5,642 bases of DNA from contig JBLRWS010000105.1 in assembly GCA_047921075.1 (NCBI GenBank), positions 1-5,642 on the forward strand, in the 5' to 3' direction. Shown here piece by piece: positions 5,600 to 5,642 of the stretch. Numbering within the stretch: position 1 is the stretch's first letter; each line of letters opens with the position of its first letter. The notes below the pieces were generated by a model that had not been told where the DNA came from, did not search any database, and was given only the letters and a program-made list of their open reading frames with translations. This DNA is from JBLRWS01 sp047921075 (GTDB lineage Bacteria; Bacteroidota; Rhodothermia; Balneolales; Balneolaceae). The translations under genes and the position numbers were made by a program.

Positions 5600-5642
5600 A
5601 TCAATCAAACAAGAACTTAAACACAACAAACCAACCCAACAA

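Noticed and set aside
5057..5620. 187-codon + strand frame overlapping the end of leuC and the following gap
   Set aside because: It is out of frame with leuC across the conserved CAACLGG and STNRN region and is rich in R, P and H as expected for a shifted frame; its last part is repeat DNA.

Overview
The window is a stretch of a branched-chain amino acid operon, all on the + strand: the 3' end of ilvC (ketol-acid reductoisomerase), then cimA ((R)-citramalate synthase), leuA (2-isopropylmalate synthase, short form) and leuC (3-isopropylmalate dehydratase large subunit, LeuC2/HacA-like class). The window ends in what looks like the leader of the next gene. leuD and then leuB would be expected there, but neither is visible.

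The genes form one metabolic unit. CimA makes citramalate from pyruvate and acetyl-CoA, which is the threonine-independent route to 2-oxobutyrate and isoleucine. LeuA makes 2-isopropylmalate from 2-oxoisovalerate. LeuCD and LeuB are known to serve both branches, and IlvC acts on both the valine/leucine and the isoleucine acetohydroxy acids. CimA keeps a C-terminal LeuA-type regulatory domain, whereas this LeuA stops where that domain would begin.

The three internal gene gaps are long for an operon (303, 240 and 281 bp) and are largely filled by repeat DNA. Each has the same architecture: a GC-rich palindrome running out to GGGGTG, a spacer, then a MITE-like element. That element has roughly 40-nt imperfect terminal inverted repeats (left end CACCCC, right end GGGGTGAG), each arm carrying its own hairpin, around an A/C-rich body. 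The right end lies 13-24 nt before the start codon of cimA, leuA and leuC. The gaps before cimA and leuC are nearly collinear over about 255 bp. The gap before leuA has the same layout with a different left half, and its left palindrome encodes the last residues of CimA. A different repeat family, degenerate ACTGCC heptamers arranged as an inverted repeat, follows leuC. These repeats are the least explained part of the window.

Organism (inference): a bacterium of the Bacteroidota/Balneolota/Chlorobi group, perhaps Balneolaceae-like. This rests on start codons preceded by A/C-rich leaders without a well-placed Shine-Dalgarno sequence, a LeuA without regulatory domain as in many Flavobacteriia, and a style of intergenic repeat that I associate with that group. 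No rRNA, tRNA, CRISPR array, transposase or phage gene is visible.
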